From Flavobacterium gawalongense (GTDB taxonomy: Bacteria; Bacteroidota; Bacteroidia; Flavobacteriales; Flavobacteriaceae), in contig NZ_VJZP01000011.1 of the NCBI RefSeq assembly GCF_007097265.1, positions 46,697 to 110,696 on the forward strand: a DNA stretch of 64,000 nucleotides, written 5' to 3'. The notes beneath the pieces are model-generated. The model had not been told where the DNA came from and ran no database searches. It saw only the letters and a program-made list of their open reading frames with translations. Positions 55,689 to 64,000 of this stretch are shown here, one piece after another. How positions within the stretch are numbered: the first letter of the stretch is position 1; each line of letters begins with the position of its first letter. Both the position numbers and the translations under genes were made by a program.

Positions 55689-57461
55689 ATGGAAGTATAC
55701 AAAGCAAAAAAGGAAAGCTTTTTAACAGCATTAAATAAAATCAATAAAAAGTACAATAGTATTAGCTTTTTTCGGCTACTCACTATTGTTTTTTTTTTAG
55801 CGTCCATCTATTATTATATTAAAACAAACGGTGCTGTTTTTATTGCTTTGGCGGTGTTCCTTTTTGGATTATTTATAGTTTTGATGCGTTTTCATTCCAA
55901 ATTAGTTTTTCAGAAGCAAATAAAACAAGCACTATTGGAAATTAATGAAAATGAAATAGCCTATCTGGAAAGAAATAAAATTCCTTTCGAAAACGGACAG
56001 GAATTCAATGATTTTCATCATCCATATGTGTATGATTTGGATATTTTCGGAGCGCATTCTTTGTTTCAAAATCTGAATAGAACCGCTACATTTATTGGAA
56101 AAAAAACATTGGCAAAACAACTTTTGACACTTTTACCAAATGATGAAATTGTTAGAAATCATAAAGCCACAAAAGAATTAGCTGAAAAATTAGATTGGCG
56201 TCAGGAGTTTTTGGCTTTTGCCAAAATAAGTCAGGACACACAATTGAGTTATGACACTTTGCTTAAGTGGAGCACATTCAACAGCACGCCTTTGTCCAAA
56301 GCTAGTATTTTTGTTTCCTATTGTTCGCCAATTCTTTTTCTGGGGCTTTTTATCACTTATTTAGTGACTTCTAATGCCATTTATGCTTCTCTTTTATCCT
56401 ATGTTTTCGTTTTCAATTTAATTATTTTGGGTAGGTTTATGAAGCGAATTCAAGTTGAAATTGCAAATTCCTCCAATATTGATAAAATCATCAATCAGTA
56501 TAGTTTGTTGTTACAGAAAATTGAAGAAGAATCTTTTCAGTCCGAAAAACTAATGGATTTACAACAAAAACTAACCTTCAAAAAAGAAAATGCCAGTATT
56601 CATCTGAAACAATTGGCGGGCTTATTTTCAAAAATGGACAGCATCGGAAATTTCGTAACAGCTATCGTATTCAACGGAACATTTCTTTTTAATCTGCATG
56701 TTTTAAAATCATTAATTCAATGGAAAAAGGATCATGCCGAAGTGCTCGAAGACTGGATGGAAGTTATTGGAGAATTCGAGATGCTGAACAGTTTGGCAAA
56801 TCTTTCCTATAATAATCCCGAGTTTGTGTATCCAACATTAAACACCAATTTTGAAATTGATTTCTCTAATTTAAATCATCCGTTACTAAATAAAAAAACT
56901 AGAGTAGGGAATTCCGTGAGTTTTCATCCCGAATCGTTTATGATTTTGACCGGTTCTAATATGTCGGGAAAAAGTACGTTTCTGAGAAGTTTAGGAATAA
57001 ATATGGTTTTGTCAGGAATGGGTTCGCCGGTTTGTGCCAGTCAGGCTAATGTTCATCCTTTACCGGTTTTGGTTTCCATGCGATTATCCGATTCTTTATC
57101 AGATAGTGAATCGTATTTCTTCGCCGAAATAAAGCGCTTAAAGCAAATTATGGACGAATTGGAAAACAGACCTGCATTTGTTTTACTTGATGAAATATTG
57201 CGCGGAACCAATTCAGATGATAAACGAAACGGAACGATTGAAGTGGTCAAAAAAGTGATTGGTAAAAAAGCGATTGGAGCCATTGCTACGCATGATATAG
57301 AAGTTTGTCTGACTACGAATGAGTATCCGAATGTGCTAACCAATAAATGTTTTGAAGTGGAGATTATCAATAATGATTTACATTTCGATTATAAACTCAG
57401 AGACGGCATTTGTAAAAATCGAAGTGCTACGTTCCTGATGAAAAAAATGGGAGTTATTTAG
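55689..57461 (+). CDS. Membrane-anchored MutS-family ATPase
   Basis: A 590-residue protein. Two pairs of hydrophobic helices (about 30-75 and 205-250) precede or interrupt the MutS core and lid region. The ATPase has Walker A TGSNMSGKST near 421, Walker B FVLLDEIL near 497, and RGTNSDD plus the MutS C-terminal helices. It lacks the mismatch-recognition domain I and so is not MutS1; the two membrane pairs also separate it from MutS2. The function is unknown. Confidence 0.85.
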   Translation: MEVYKAKKESFLTALNKINKKYNSISFFRLLTIVFFLASIYYYIKTNGAVFIALAVFLFGLFIVLMRFHSKLVFQKQIKQALLEINENEIAYLERNKIPFENGQEFNDFHHPYVYDLDIFGAHSLFQNLNRTATFIGKKTLAKQLLTLLPNDEIVRNHKATKELAEKLDWRQEFLAFAKISQDTQLSYDTLLKWSTFNSTPLSKASIFVSYCSPILFLGLFITYLVTSNAIYASLLSYVFVFNLIILGRFMKRIQVEIANSSNIDKIINQYSLLLQKIEEESFQSEKLMDLQQKLTFKKENASIHLKQLAGLFSKMDSIGNFVTAIVFNGTFLFNLHVLKSLIQWKKDHAEVLEDWMEVIGEFEMLNSLANLSYNNPEFVYPTLNTNFEIDFSNLNHPLLNKKTRVGNSVSFHPESFMILTGSNMSGKSTFLRSLGINMVLSGMGSPVCASQANVHPLPVLVSMRLSDSLSDSESYFFAEIKRLKQIMDELENRPAFVLLDEILRGTNSDDKRNGTIEVVKKVIGKKAIGAIATHDIEVCLTTNEYPNVLTNKCFEVEIINNDLHFDYKLRDGICKNRSATFLMKKMGVI

Positions 57462-57549
57462 AAAGAGTATTCAGTTTTCAGGGGGCAGATTTCAAAAAGC
57501 AGGCTTTAGACTTCATATTTTTAAATTTAATAATTGTTTCAGGAAATAC

Positions 57550-57613
57550 TTTGTCAAGTCGAACACAGTCGAGACTCAGCGTATTGAGTCTCGACTGTGT
57601 TCGACTTGACAAA
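57550..57613. repeat. 29-bp inverted repeat (perfect hairpin)
   Basis: Arms 57550-57578 and 57585-57613 with a 6-base centre. Contains CGAACACAGTCGAGACTCA and its mirror. Related to the CTGAGCGCAGTCGAAGG words at 6053 and 13460. It lies between convergent genes (57461 and 57768). Confidence 0.75.
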
Positions 57614-57631
57614 AAGTAAACATTAGAAAAC

Positions 57632-57667
57632 AAAAAACCGCAATTTCAAAAGAAGTTGCGGTTTTTT
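57632..57667. terminator. Terminator between the MutS-like gene and dnaN
   Basis: AAAAAACCGCAA / TTGCGGTTTTTT (57632-57643 with 57656-57667) flanked by A and T runs on both sides; works for either strand. Confidence 0.85.
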
Positions 57668-57767
57668 AAATATAAAAATGGTTTGGTTAATAGCGTATCT
57701 GTTATACAATGGTAAGTATTATATTTGAATTCCAAAAATTAAAATATAACAAAATCAAAATATAATG

Positions 57768-58886
57768 TTAACTGTTCAGCATTACCGGCATAACAAGCAT
57801 GGTAACTGTTTCACCTTCTTCTAATCCATCAACAGGAGTAAGGATTCCGGCTCTGTTTGGTAATGACATTTCAAGCATAATCATATCGGATTGCAAATTA
57901 GTCAACATTTCAGTTAAGAAACGAGAATTGTAACCTATTTGCATATCATCACCTTGGTAATCACATGTCAATCTTTCTTCTGCTTTATTTGAGTAATCAA
58001 TATCTTCGGCAGAAACATTTAATTCAGCACCAGCGATTTTCAAACGAATCTGGTGTGTAGTTTTATTCGAAAAGATAGCAACACGACGAACTGAACTCAA
58101 AAATTGAGAACGATCGATCATTAATTTATTTGGATTTTCTTTTGGGATTACCGCTTCGTAATTTGGATATTTTCCATCAATCAAACGACACATTAAAACA
58201 TAATTATCGAAAGAAAAAGTAGCATTCGAATCGTTATATTCAATTTTCACTTCAGCATCTGAAGTACCAAGAATATTTTTTAAGATGTTCAAAGGTTTCT
58301 TTGGCATAATAAAATCAGCTACTTGAGAAGCAGTAACATCTGTACGGGCATATTTCACTAATTTGTGTGCATCAGTTGCTACAAAAGTCAATCCTTGTGG
58401 CGAAAACTGAAAGAATACACCGGACATTACCGGACGTAAATCATCATTTCCCGCAGCAAAAATAGTTTTGCTAATTGCTGTAGCTAAAACATCAGCAGGA
58501 ACAAGTGTTACAGAAGGATCATCTAAGTTAACCGATTTTGGAAATTCATCTCCAGGGGCATAAGCCAAGGCATATTTTCCAGAATTAGAGCTGATTTCAA
58601 TCGTACTGTTTTCTTCAACGGTGAAAGTTAATGGTTGTTCCGGAAATGTTTTAAGGATTTCCAAAAGTAATTTTGCAGGAACAGCAACACTTCCTTTGCT
58701 TTCAGAATCAATTCCTAAAGTAGCAGACATTGTGGTCTCTAAATCAGAAGCAGAAACCGTTAACACATTGTGATCTAAATCAAATAGGAAATTATCTAAA
58801 ATAGGCAAAGTATTACTGCTGTTGATAACGTTACCTAAAACTTGTAATTGTTTCAATAAGTACGAACTCGATACTATAAATTTCAT
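57768..58886 (-). CDS. dnaN: DNA polymerase III beta sliding clamp
   Basis: A 372-residue three-domain clamp, full length, from MKFIVSSSYLLKQLQVLGNV to EGETVTMLVMPVMLNS. Domains about 1-120, 125-245 and 250-372. Clamp proteins tether the polymerase to DNA. Its promoter lies on the minus strand at 58943-58950. Confidence 0.97.
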   Translation of the reverse strand: MKFIVSSSYLLKQLQVLGNVINSSNTLPILDNFLFDLDHNVLTVSASDLETTMSATLGIDSESKGSVAVPAKLLLEILKTFPEQPLTFTVEENSTIEISSNSGKYALAYAPGDEFPKSVNLDDPSVTLVPADVLATAISKTIFAAGNDDLRPVMSGVFFQFSPQGLTFVATDAHKLVKYARTDVTASQVADFIMPKKPLNILKNILGTSDAEVKIEYNDSNATFSFDNYVLMCRLIDGKYPNYEAVIPKENPNKLMIDRSQFLSSVRRVAIFSNKTTHQIRLKIAGAELNVSAEDIDYSNKAEERLTCDYQGDDMQIGYNSRFLTEMLTNLQSDMIMLEMSLPNRAGILTPVDGLEEGETVTMLVMPVMLNS

Positions 58887-58942
58887 CTGTTTTGTTTTAT
58901 TTTTTAAGGTATTTCTTTAAATACGAAATACGATACATTTTA

Positions 58943-58950
58943 CAAATATA
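58943..58950 (-). promoter_or_regulatory. -7 box of the dnaN promoter (TATATTTG)
   Basis: A TAnnTTTG match on the minus strand 56 bp upstream of the dnaN start. No good TTG at -33. Confidence 0.5.
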
Positions 58951-58989
58951 TCGTAAACTATTCTAGTTTGGAAACTTTTTTATTAACAT

Positions 58990-60675
58990 CTATTTACTGT
59001 ATTTTCTTTTTCGGAGGAATGTAAACAGAACACCAAAAAGTAATAAAATAAGAATTGGTAGCCCGATAGTTATGAATTGTGTACGAGTATAGTTTTCGTA
59101 AACTTTTTCTTTATCCAATAATGGCAAATCAAGATCCTTGCTTCGAATGTTAATAAGTCCGTTATCATCCAGCAGATAATTGATACAATTTATGAGAAAA
59201 TCTTTATTGTCATACAAATTCCCGGATCTTTGGTCGTAGCCCAATTCAACGGGTTGGAAGTTCTTGTCCAATTGATTTTTTATCAAATCTCCATCCCCAA
59301 TCACAATCATTTTATTGTCTTTTCCTGTAGCTTGAAATGTTTTTTGGTCAAAAGGCAAAACCCGATTTTCAAATATAGAATGAAACGAACCTTCCAGTAA
59401 AACCGAAAGCGGAATATTTCCTTTATTCAGGTAATCGTTTGGCGAAGTTTCTTCGGCAACACTATTCAGATTTATCTCCGTTGGAGTTCCTATTTTTTTC
59501 GAATATTGAGACGATTGCAACAGAATGGTTTTGTTAATTCCGTTTTTCAACGTATCAATAGGGTTGGCAAAATCAAATTTGATTCCGCCTAAATTTTTCA
59601 CAATTGGATGCAAGCTATTTGGATAAACCTGAGGCGCAAATTTCCAGTTGAATTCCTGAAATTGAGTCGCGCTTCCTTGTTCACCAGTAGCCAATTTTAT
59701 TGGACTTCCTTGTTCGTCTTTTACTAAATCAGGATTGATTCGGATGCCGTATTTGAAGAACATGTCATTCAGATTCAAATCTCTTGGATAGGCCAAAGTG
59801 GCTCCAGATGCATTGTACAAACTATCCATTTCTGCTGAAACTTGGTCAATCAGCCACAATGTTTTCCCACCATTGATAATAAATTGATCCAAAACTTGTT
59901 TCTCAGCATCTGTAAATGTTTCGGTAGGTTTAGCGATAACAGCCAAGTCATATTTTTCCAAAGCTTCTAGACTCCCTATTGGGTTTTTTGCAACTGAATC
60001 TAAAGTAAAAGGTCCGATATGATAACTTTCGCGTACCTGTAAAAGAAATTTAGCCATTACGATATCCTGAAGTTCTCCATTACCCTTGATTACGGCAATT
60101 TTCTTTTGTTTTGCTTTGGTGATTTTATTCAAACCTTCAGCAATCGAATATTCCAGATGCTGAACGGAACCAATCACTTTTTGGGTAGTTGAAGCGCCCA
60201 TAATGTTTTTCAATAATGGAATATTAACTTCCTTATTGTCGTATACTGCAATTGCCCAAGGAAAAACCATCGATTGGGATTGCTTTCCTTTATCGTCAAC
60301 GGCTATATTTATTGGCGTAAGCCCTTTTCGATACAACTCTTTAATATTATCCATACTTTCGTCTTTGTTCTCCAATGGATCTACAAATTCAAAAATAATA
60401 TTCTTGTTGTACGCCTGAAATTCTTCCAGTAATTGCTTCGTTTCTTGCTGTAACCTTTTGAATTCAGCCGGTAAATCACCTTGCATATATACTTTTATAG
60501 ACAAAGGATTTTTCACTTGTTTGATAATATTCAAAGAAGTTGTTGAAAGGGTGTATCTTTTATCTTTTGTCAAATCAAAACGATGAAAAAAGGAACTTCC
60601 AATTATATTCAAAAGCAATAAAACAGCAATGGTAATCAGTACCGATTTTAGGTTTTTTTTCTTAGAAGTTGTCAT
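58990..60675 (-). CDS. gldG: Gliding-motility ABC transporter auxiliary protein GldG
   Basis: A 561-residue membrane protein. N-terminal membrane helix (about 10-30) and a C-terminal helix (RTQFITIGLPILILLLFGVL, near 532-551), with a large extracytoplasmic GldG/ABC-type-uncharacterised domain between. Starts at the same base as the gldF stop, so the pair is coupled. GldF and GldG work with GldA in gliding and are known in Flavobacterium johnsoniae. Confidence 0.93.
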   Translation of the reverse strand: MTTSKKKNLKSVLITIAVLLLLNIIGSSFFHRFDLTKDKRYTLSTTSLNIIKQVKNPLSIKVYMQGDLPAEFKRLQQETKQLLEEFQAYNKNIIFEFVDPLENKDESMDNIKELYRKGLTPINIAVDDKGKQSQSMVFPWAIAVYDNKEVNIPLLKNIMGASTTQKVIGSVQHLEYSIAEGLNKITKAKQKKIAVIKGNGELQDIVMAKFLLQVRESYHIGPFTLDSVAKNPIGSLEALEKYDLAVIAKPTETFTDAEKQVLDQFIINGGKTLWLIDQVSAEMDSLYNASGATLAYPRDLNLNDMFFKYGIRINPDLVKDEQGSPIKLATGEQGSATQFQEFNWKFAPQVYPNSLHPIVKNLGGIKFDFANPIDTLKNGINKTILLQSSQYSKKIGTPTEINLNSVAEETSPNDYLNKGNIPLSVLLEGSFHSIFENRVLPFDQKTFQATGKDNKMIVIGDGDLIKNQLDKNFQPVELGYDQRSGNLYDNKDFLINCINYLLDDNGLINIRSKDLDLPLLDKEKVYENYTRTQFITIGLPILILLLFGVLFTFLRKRKYSK

Positions 60676-61400
60676 TACGATTTGAAAGATTTTAGATTAT
60701 AAACAGTAAACGAAAGAAATAATACTGTTATGCTTGTAAAATAAAGAATATCTCTTGTGTCTAGTACGCCTCGGCTCATACTTTTGAAATGATCCTGCAT
60801 TCCAAAAGAGGCAATTATTAAAGACATATTTGGAACAACAGAAGCCAAACCTTCGAAACCAAAATAGAAAAAGAAACATAAAAATACGGCAACAATGAAA
60901 GCCACAATTTGATTGTCAGATAATGTTGATGTAAATATTCCAATGGCTGAATACCCTGCAATAAGAAATAACAAGCCAAAATAAGAACTTATCGTGCTTC
61001 CCATATCGATATTTCCCTCGGGCATTCCTAAATTAGAAATAACTGCTACATAAATAAATGTTGGAATAATGGCCATTACAATTAAAAGCAAAGCTCCAAG
61101 AAATTTTCCATTTACGATTTGCCAAATACTCAACGGTTTCGTCAGCAATAATTCTAACGTTCCCTGTTTTTTTTCGTCCGAAAAACTGCGCATCGTTACC
61201 GCAGGAATCAAGAATATTAAAATCCAAGGTGCTAATGTGAAAAACGGGGTTAAGTCAGCAAAACCGGTATTTAAAATATTATATTCCCCTTCGAAAATCC
61301 AAAGAAACAATCCGTTGATAATTAGAAAAATGGCAATAACCAAGTAGCCGATGGGCGAACCGAAAAAGGATTTTATCTCTCGTAATACTATTGATTTCAT
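60675..61400 (-). CDS. gldF: Gliding-motility ABC transporter permease GldF
   Basis: A 241-residue six-helix permease (ABC-2 type). First helix FFGSPIGYLVIAIFLIINGL. Followed directly by gldG with a 1-base overlap at 60675. No ATPase (gldA) gene is seen within the window. Confidence 0.93.
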   Translation of the reverse strand: MKSIVLREIKSFFGSPIGYLVIAIFLIINGLFLWIFEGEYNILNTGFADLTPFFTLAPWILIFLIPAVTMRSFSDEKKQGTLELLLTKPLSIWQIVNGKFLGALLLIVMAIIPTFIYVAVISNLGMPEGNIDMGSTISSYFGLLFLIAGYSAIGIFTSTLSDNQIVAFIVAVFLCFFFYFGFEGLASVVPNMSLIIASFGMQDHFKSMSRGVLDTRDILYFTSITVLFLSFTVYNLKSFKS

Positions 61401-61466
61401 TTGTTTTTTGTTTAAAAAGTTTAAGGTTTAAGGTTCAAAGTTGCTCAACTTTAAACTAAAAAAACT

Positions 61467-61763
61467 TTAAACCAAAGTAACTATTTTATCCACGCTCCAA
61501 GCTTCCGGTTTGTCGTTGAATAATTTCTTGGTGAATGTCCAAACATCATAAAAAAGTTCGGAATTTCTGTAATTTTCCAAATCGGCTTCGGTTTCCCAAT
61601 AGCTATAGGTAAAGAAAATGCTCTTATTGTTTTTATCCTGATACAGTTCTAAGAAACGATTTCCGGGAGCATTTCGTATTTTATCTTTCATTAACTCAAA
61701 GTTTTCTAAAAAAGCAGGAATATGTTCCTCGTGAAAACTCAATTTTACAATTCGTACAAACAT
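61467..61763 (-). CDS. Antibiotic biosynthesis monooxygenase (ABM)-like protein
   Basis: A 98-residue dimeric alpha/beta-barrel protein: MFVRIVKLSFHEEHIPAFLE, then FFTYSYWETEADLENYRNSE. Typical length. May oxidise quinone-like small molecules; substrate unknown. Confidence 0.82.
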   Translation of the reverse strand: MFVRIVKLSFHEEHIPAFLENFELMKDKIRNAPGNRFLELYQDKNNKSIFFTYSYWETEADLENYRNSELFYDVWTFTKKLFNDKPEAWSVDKIVTLV

Positions 61764-61829
61764 TGGGATTTATGATTTAAGATTGAGGATTAACGATTTT
61801 AGATTTTTTAAACTGATTACTGACCACTG

Positions 61830-62657
61830 CTAACGGAATACTATATTTATAATGTCTCTATAATTCAACCCCAATAAACTATTAGCTGATCCTACTTTGG
61901 AAGGATTGCTCCTAAAAATGGCAATCTCCAGAAAACCAGCTTCATTGAAAATGGCTAATTTTTCTCCTTCATAATATTTAATCGGATATTTATCAGAACT
62001 CGCAATTGCTGAATAATTGGGTAGAATCGTTTTAATATTTTTAGTTTTCAATACAATTTCATAAGGTCGTCCTTTGGCAACCTCAATAAAATATTTTTTA
62101 GAAATATTGGTCACCACATTCCCAAAATGATCAATATAAATAACATGACCTTTTAATGAATTGCCATCATCAGAGATAGTCGCTTGTAAGTTGGTTACTT
62201 GCTTGATATTTTTTATTTCTTTACCAATGACGTTCATCAAACCACCTTTGGCAATATGGCAAGCCACTTTTACGAAAACATCAAGATCAGTAGCTTCGCT
62301 GGGCAAACGGTCATGAATATTGATAGCCACCATTTTTTGAGGAACAATCTTTTGCGAAAGCATACTTAAAATGCCATTATCAGCGGCAATAAAATAATGA
62401 TCATTCCATTGCATGACGATATGTTGATTTTCTTTATTTGATTCCATATCCACTCCAATAAGATGTACAGTGCCTTTTGGAAAGCTCGCAAACGAAGCTC
62501 CAAGAATATAACTTGCTTCTACAGTGTTGAATGGGTCAATATGATGCGAAATATCAATAACGGATGCCTCGGAATACTCGGATAAAATTTTCCCTTTCAG
62601 TGCGCCTACAAAGTGGTCTTTCAAGCCGTAATCGGTAGTAAGGGTAATTATTGACAT
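61830..62657 (-). CDS. SAM hydroxide adenosyltransferase (DUF62 family)
   Basis: A 275-residue protein of the SAM-dependent halogenase/hydroxide adenosyltransferase family, which makes adenosine and methionine from SAM and water. N-terminal LTTDYGLKDHFVGALKG carries the conserved Asp, and YFIAADNGILSML and YIDHFGNVVTNI are the other conserved blocks. Divergent from phoH. Confidence 0.88.
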   Translation of the reverse strand: MSIITLTTDYGLKDHFVGALKGKILSEYSEASVIDISHHIDPFNTVEASYILGASFASFPKGTVHLIGVDMESNKENQHIVMQWNDHYFIAADNGILSMLSQKIVPQKMVAINIHDRLPSEATDLDVFVKVACHIAKGGLMNVIGKEIKNIKQVTNLQATISDDGNSLKGHVIYIDHFGNVVTNISKKYFIEVAKGRPYEIVLKTKNIKTILPNYSAIASSDKYPIKYYEGEKLAIFNEAGFLEIAIFRSNPSKVGSANSLLGLNYRDIINIVFR

Positions 62658-62839
62658 AAATTTGTTTATAACTATTGGTGTTATGTAAACCTAATTTTAT
62701 TAAATTTGAGAAGTGCAAAGCTAATAATAGTAAACACAAAAAACGAAAAACAAAAAACAAATTCTATTTAAAAACAAGAAATATACCCGACAACCAATTG
62801 ATTTATAAAAAAATTAATTTTAATTTAAAACTACCTCAT

Positions 62840-63790
62840 TTGAACGAAAGAATAATCGAGCTCATAGACATCGCTCCAAAAGACTTTTGGGGCGCTCAAG
62901 ACACTCATCTTGAAACAATTAAAAAGTACTACCCAAAATTAAAGATTGTAGCTCGGGGAACAACCTTAAAAGCTTTTGGAGAAAAAGAGGTTCTGGACGA
63001 GTTCGAAAAACGTTTTCAACGGCTAATGCTTCATTTTACTCGTTACAATACTATCGATGATAATGTCATAGAACGCGTTATTTTAAGCGACGGCCAAGAA
63101 GAAAGAAAAGCTTTTGGGCATGACAAAATTTTGGTGCATGGAGTAGGTGGGAAGATCATAAAACCAATGACGCCCAATCAACAATTGTTGGTGGATACCA
63201 TGGAAAAGAATGATATGGTTTTTGCCGTTGGACCTGCAGGAACAGGAAAAACATACACGGGGGTCGCTATGGCTATTAAGGCGTTGAAAGAAAGACAAGT
63301 CAAGCGTATTATACTCACGCGTCCCGCAGTAGAAGCAGGGGAGAATCTTGGTTTTCTTCCTGGTGACATGAAGGAAAAACTGGATCCTTACATGCAACCT
63401 CTTTACGATGCTTTGCGGGATATGTTACCCAATGAAAAACTGGAGGATTATATTCTAAAGGGAATTATCCAAATTGCCCCTTTAGCATTCATGCGCGGTA
63501 GGACTTTGGATAATGCTTTTGTAATCTTGGATGAAGCGCAAAACACGACACATTCCCAAATGAAAATGTTTCTGACCCGTATGGGGAAAAGCGCCAAATT
63601 CATGATTACAGGTGATCCTGGCCAGGTCGATTTGCCAAGAAGAACCATTTCCGGACTTAAAGAAGCCTTGTTGGTTTTGAAAGATGTCGATGGAATTGGG
63701 ATTATTTATCTTGATGATAAAGATATTGTAAGACATCGATTAGTTAAAAAAGTGATTGATGCATATAAGATGATTGAGAATACTGATTAG
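62840..63790 (+). CDS. PhoH-family ATPase
   Basis: A 316-residue P-loop protein: PhoH domain with Walker A GPAGTGKT, Walker B FVILDEAQNTTHSQMKMFLT, and LGFLPGDMKEKLDPY. The TTG at 62840 gives the standard N-terminus (NERIIELIDIAPKDFWG). The in-frame ATG at 62675 would add 55 AT-rich, non-conserved residues and is less likely. Confidence 0.85.
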   Translation: MNERIIELIDIAPKDFWGAQDTHLETIKKYYPKLKIVARGTTLKAFGEKEVLDEFEKRFQRLMLHFTRYNTIDDNVIERVILSDGQEERKAFGHDKILVHGVGGKIIKPMTPNQQLLVDTMEKNDMVFAVGPAGTGKTYTGVAMAIKALKERQVKRIILTRPAVEAGENLGFLPGDMKEKLDPYMQPLYDALRDMLPNEKLEDYILKGIIQIAPLAFMRGRTLDNAFVILDEAQNTTHSQMKMFLTRMGKSAKFMITGDPGQVDLPRRTISGLKEALLVLKDVDGIGIIYLDDKDIVRHRLVKKVIDAYKMIENTD

Positions 63791-63952
63791 ATAATAGATA
63801 AGTTCATTTTTTGGAGCGAGAGGTTCGGGAATTTGTCTGCTGAGATTCTTCCCGTTTTTCGCTTCAAATTAAATTAACTTGAATTAAAAAAATAAATTAG
63901 TGAAGTAATCTTAAAAAAGAGATTAGGTATAGGCGTTTAGGTCGCAATTTAT

Positions 63953-63960
63953 TATTTTTG
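63953..63960 (+). promoter_or_regulatory. -7 box upstream of the last gene (TATTTTTG)
   Basis: A TAnnTTTG match that ends 4 bp before the ATG at 63965. Confidence 0.4.
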
Positions 63961-63964
63961 CCTG

Positions 63965-64000
63965 ATGGCAGATAGAAATATTTTTAGAGGAGTGAATTCA
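63965..64000 (+). CDS. Start of an unidentified gene (partial)
   Basis: ATG at 63965 opens MADRNIFRGVNS before the right edge. Too short to identify. The position, after phoH and a -7 box, supports a real start. Confidence 0.35.
   Translation, partial: MADRNIFRGVNS

Noticed and set aside
1..64000. CRISPR arrays, prophage, insertion sequences and rRNA genes
   Set aside because: No regularly spaced repeats, transposase or integrase frames, or rRNA-like sequence were seen on reading the window.

Overview
The window comes from an AT-rich Bacteroidota genome, most likely Flavobacterium or a close relative. The evidence is the gliding-motility genes gldF and gldG, promoters of the TAnnTTTG type, a FecI/FecR/TonB-receptor module with N-terminal STN and carboxypeptidase-regulatory domains, short lipoprotein signals, and several families typical of flavobacteria (a one-chain alpha/beta E1 dehydrogenase, KTSC, DUF4369-TlpA, DUF6642-like). 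Most of the window is ordinary chromosome; accessory or decaying sequence is confined to a few intergenic islands.

Layout. 1-5.2 kb: the 3'-truncated 2-oxoacid dehydrogenase E1 gene and a large surface protein that looks like an M1 peptidase without its zinc site. 5.3-9.9 kb: a LOG-family protein, a DUF559 endonuclease gene bracketed by 40-bp inverted repeats and lying next to a broken 3' end of a second uvrA, then intact uvrA. 9.9-12.8 kb: a Fic protein with a palindrome over its promoter, and a CLC chloride channel. 12.8-17.5 kb: a minus-strand run of AlkD-like glycosylase, two tandem gamma-glutamyltransferase lipoproteins and an ACP phosphodiesterase-like gene. 17.6-20.9 kb: glmM, a cupin, a small alpha/beta-barrel protein and a gene-poor stretch holding ORF remnants. 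20.9-27.9 kb: sigma factor, anti-sigma factor and TonB receptor, divergent from a lipoprotein, an archaemetzincin-like lipoprotein and an outer-membrane barrel. 28-36.4 kb: housekeeping and hypothetical genes, tRNA-Tyr, and a TlpA-type thioredoxin gene interrupted by an in-frame TGA. 36.4-39.6 kb: response regulator plus CHASE-PAS histidine kinase. 40-47 kb: small genes, a VWA/MoxR pair, an Fe(II)/2OG oxygenase, a lone caspase-fold-like protein, a 2H phosphoesterase and an EamA permease. 46.8-51.6 kb: a saccharopine-dehydrogenase-like protein, a second Fic protein with two palindromic sites upstream, a decayed island with a RhuM remnant, and a GH130 glycosidase. 52-64 kb: mnmE, two universal stress proteins, a membrane-anchored MutS homologue, dnaN, gldG-gldF, small enzymes, phoH, and the start of one more gene.

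How genes work together. FecI and FecR should couple signal sensing by the TonB receptor to transcription. The kinase and regulator form a translationally coupled two-component pair. GldF and GldG are the permease and accessory subunits of the gliding ABC transporter. The VWA and MoxR proteins form a chaperone-like pair. Each Fic protein probably represses its own promoter through its C-terminal DNA-binding domain. All function calls are from reading motifs; no database search was run.
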